From DATAGZ01 sp036263455 (lineage in GTDB: Bacteria; Pseudomonadota; Alphaproteobacteria; Dongiales; Dongiaceae), in NCBI GenBank assembly GCA_036263455.1, contig DATAGZ010000017.1, forward strand, positions 124,001-188,000: 64,000 nt of DNA, given 5' to 3'. A program made the translations under genes and the position numbers. The number at the start of each line of letters is the position of its first letter. Within the stretch, counting starts at the first letter, position 1. Below the pieces are notes generated by a model. That model saw only the letters and a list, made by a program, of their open reading frames with translations, did no database searches and was not told where the DNA came from. Positions 62,250-64,000 of this stretch are shown piece by piece.

Positions 62250-64000
62250 TTAATGGAAGTCGCGGCTGCGCAAGGGCAAGGTCTCCTCTATTTCGCCGCG
62301 ATCCTGGGCGGAGTTTTCCCGAAGTGCGTCGAGCCAAGAGGTGGCGTCATATAATTCATGCGCGAGGAGGTGGATGACATGATGCGGTGGGCGCCCCTCG
62401 CGTTGTAGCCGTCCCCGGCAGATGATCATCCGCGCGCCCATGACGGTGGCGCGGTAGCGCTCGAAGATGTCGGGCCAAAAGATCAGGTTGGCGATGCCGG
62501 TTTCATCCTCCAGGGTCATGAAAATGGCTTTTCCCGTGCCCGGCCTCTGGCGCACCAGGACGAGGCCGGCGACCATGACGGTCTTCCCTGCTCTTTCGGT
62601 GGCGAGGGCCTGGGTGGGCAGGATGTCTTTTGCGGCCAGGCGTTCGCGTAGAAAGGCCACGGGATGCTGTTTCACGCTCAAGGAGAGGAAGCGGTAATCC
62701 TCGATGACATGTTGTGACAAAGGCATGGGGCGCAGGATCGCCGGTTCTTCCGATACCTGTCCTGTCGCAAAAAGCGGCGGCTTATCGATCTCCAGGGCCT
62801 TGACCCGCCAGAGCGCTTCCCGTCGATCCAGATCCAGGGAGCGAAAGGCATCGGCCTCGGCGAGCCGGGTCAGGGCGAAACGGTCGAGCCTTGCCCGTTC
62901 CTGCAGGGCGTCGATAGAGGAAAACGCCACCTTGCCGCGCGCCGTCACGAGACGCTCGGCCATGTCCCGATCGAAGCCTTTCACCTGGCGGAAACCCAGG
63001 CGAACCGCCTTCTCCCCGCAAAGTGTGGCGTCCCATATGCTGTGGTTTATGTCGGGGGTGGCTATCCGCACCCCGTGATCCTGGGCGTCCCGGATCAACT
63101 GAGCCGGTGCATAGAAGCCCATTGGCTGGCTGTTGAGCAGGGCGCAGCAGAACACATCCGGATAATGGTGCTTGATCCAGGCCGAGATGTAGACGAGCTG
63201 GGCGAAGCTCGCGGCGTGGCTTTCCGGAAAGCCGTAAGTACCGAAACCCTTGATCTGGTTGAAACAACGCTCAGCGAAGGCGGGGTCGTATCCTCGGGCT
63301 ATCATCCCCGAAACGAGCTTCTCGCCGAAGCTTGCAATCGTTCCCGCTTTCTTGAAGGTCGCCATGGCGCGGCGCAGCTGGTCGGCCTCGCTCGGGGTGA
63401 AGCTCGCGGCGGTGATGGCAATTTGCATGGCCTGTTCCTGAAAGAGGGGAACGCCCAGGGTCTTTTCCAGAACCCTGCGCAATTCCTCGCTGGGGTAAAT
63501 GACCTGCTCTCGCCCTTCGCGCCGCCGCAAATAGGGATGGACCATGTCGCCTTGGATCGGGCCGGGCCGAACGAGAGCAACTTCGATGACGAGATCATAG
63601 AAGCTGCGCGGCTTCAGACGCGGCAGCATGCTCATCTGCGCTCGGCTTTCGATCTGGAAAACCCCAATTGTTTCGGCGCGGCAGATCATGTCATAGACTC
63701 CAGGATCGCCTTGGGGAATGGAGGCCAAGCTATATTCCGTTCCGCTCCGTTCCTTGAGCAGGTCGAAGGCGCGGCGGATGCAGCTCAGCATACCCAGGCC
63801 GAGCACATCGACTTTAAGCATGCCGAGCGCCTCGATATCGTCCTTGTCCCATTGGATGACTGTCCGGTCCGCCATGGCGGCATTCTCGACCGGCACCAGG
63901 GAAGAAAGGCGGGAGCGACTGATGACGAAGCCGCCGACATGCTGGGAGAGATGGCGAGGGAACCCGATCAATTCGCGGGCGCAGGCCACCGCCATGCGAA
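62250..64000 (-). CDS. dnaE2: Error-prone DNA polymerase DnaE2, C-terminal part
   Basis: The last 580 or so residues of a C-family polymerase; the gene continues past the right edge. LKVDVLGLGMLSCIRRAFDL, GVFQIESRAQMSMLPRLKPR, the GPIQGDMVHPYLRRR palm-finger motif, AMATFKKAGTIASFGEKLV and an OB-fold near the C-terminus (VMVAGLVLVRQRPGTGKAIF) are typical of DnaE2/ImuC. Compared with replicative DnaE it lacks the extra C-terminal subunit-binding domain. It acts in SOS mutagenic repair, usually with imuA and imuB, which would lie outside the window. Confidence 0.92.
   Translation of the reverse strand, partial: RMAVACARELIGFPRHLSQHVGGFVISRSRLSSLVPVENAAMADRTVIQWDKDDIEALGMLKVDVLGLGMLSCIRRAFDLLKERSGTEYSLASIPQGDPGVYDMICRAETIGVFQIESRAQMSMLPRLKPRSFYDLVIEVALVRPGPIQGDMVHPYLRRREGREQVIYPSEELRRVLEKTLGVPLFQEQAMQIAITAASFTPSEADQLRRAMATFKKAGTIASFGEKLVSGMIARGYDPAFAERCFNQIKGFGTYGFPESHAASFAQLVYISAWIKHHYPDVFCCALLNSQPMGFYAPAQLIRDAQDHGVRIATPDINHSIWDATLCGEKAVRLGFRQVKGFDRDMAERLVTARGKVAFSSIDALQERARLDRFALTRLAEADAFRSLDLDRREALWRVKALEIDKPPLFATGQVSEEPAILRPMPLSQHVIEDYRFLSLSVKQHPVAFLRERLAAKDILPTQALATERAGKTVMVAGLVLVRQRPGTGKAIFMTLEDETGIANLIFWPDIFERYRATVMGARMIICRGRLQREGRPPHHVIHLLAHELYDATSWLDALRENSAQDRGEIEETLPLRSRDFH

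Noticed and set aside
1..64000. CRISPR arrays, rRNA genes, insertion sequences
   Set aside because: No array of evenly spaced repeats, no rRNA sequence and no transposase gene were found on either strand.

Overview
The window looks like chromosomal DNA of an alphaproteobacterium. The evidence is a conjugation module of the alphaproteobacterial RlxS/TraG/TrbB-I kind, DUF736, DUF2285 and DUF2274 companion genes, a dnaE2 polymerase, and fused cell-surface sugar genes of a kind seen in Rhizobiales and acetic acid bacteria. I cannot name the genus. The core is moderately GC-rich; several cargo genes are clearly AT-richer.

Region 1 (1 to about 31.4 kb) is most of an integrative conjugative element (ICE). 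Three Xre-type regulators and a broken DUF2285 gene come first, then an ArdC-like antirestriction gene. Cargo follows: a TIGR04141-type gene and a five-gene restriction operon (HTH, hsdM, DUF262 nuclease-like protein, hsdS, hsdR). The backbone resumes with DUF736, an AraC/GyrI regulator cassette, an AlpA-like HTH, the TraF peptidase, a lytic transglycosylase and the relaxase. A two-gene CBASS anti-phage operon (DncV-like nucleotidyltransferase plus CapV-type patatin phospholipase) sits between relaxase and coupling protein. Then come traG, a CopG-like gene, trbB, trbC, trbD, and a deletion that joins the first third of trbE to the last two thirds of trbI. DUF2274, a second DUF736, a PD-(D/E)XK-like gene and a GNAT/DUF1778 toxin-antitoxin pair close the element. 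The deletion removes mating-pore genes, so it should no longer conjugate on its own and reads as a chromosomally captured defence island.

Region 2 (about 31.4 to 42.5 kb) is a toxin island. Two copies of a 56-57 bp repeat that includes the 3' end of a CAT-anticodon tRNA lie at 31445-31500 and 40905-40961. They enclose one leftward gene of 8.8 kb for a 2933-residue SpvB/RHS protein whose C-terminal tip carries His and Cys motifs like those of clan CD cysteine proteases. Outside the right repeat lies a small toxin-44-like gene with a membrane-anchored putative immunity gene. Remnants of a GMC oxidoreductase and of ctaG next to a small membrane-protein gene (42.5-43.7 kb) mark an eroded junction with the chromosome.

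Region 3 (43.9 to 64 kb) is ordinary chromosome: a YciI-like protein, a zinc alcohol dehydrogenase, a zinc-uptake operon with a good Zur-type palindrome and a 35-residue leader membrane protein, a cache protein and histidine kinase pair, HdeD-like, acyltransferase and DUF1345 membrane proteins. A surface-glycan cluster follows (GH2 hydrolase, galE, GH1-RmlD fusion, glycosyltransferase-UDP-galactopyranose mutase fusion), and a dnaE2 gene runs off the right edge.
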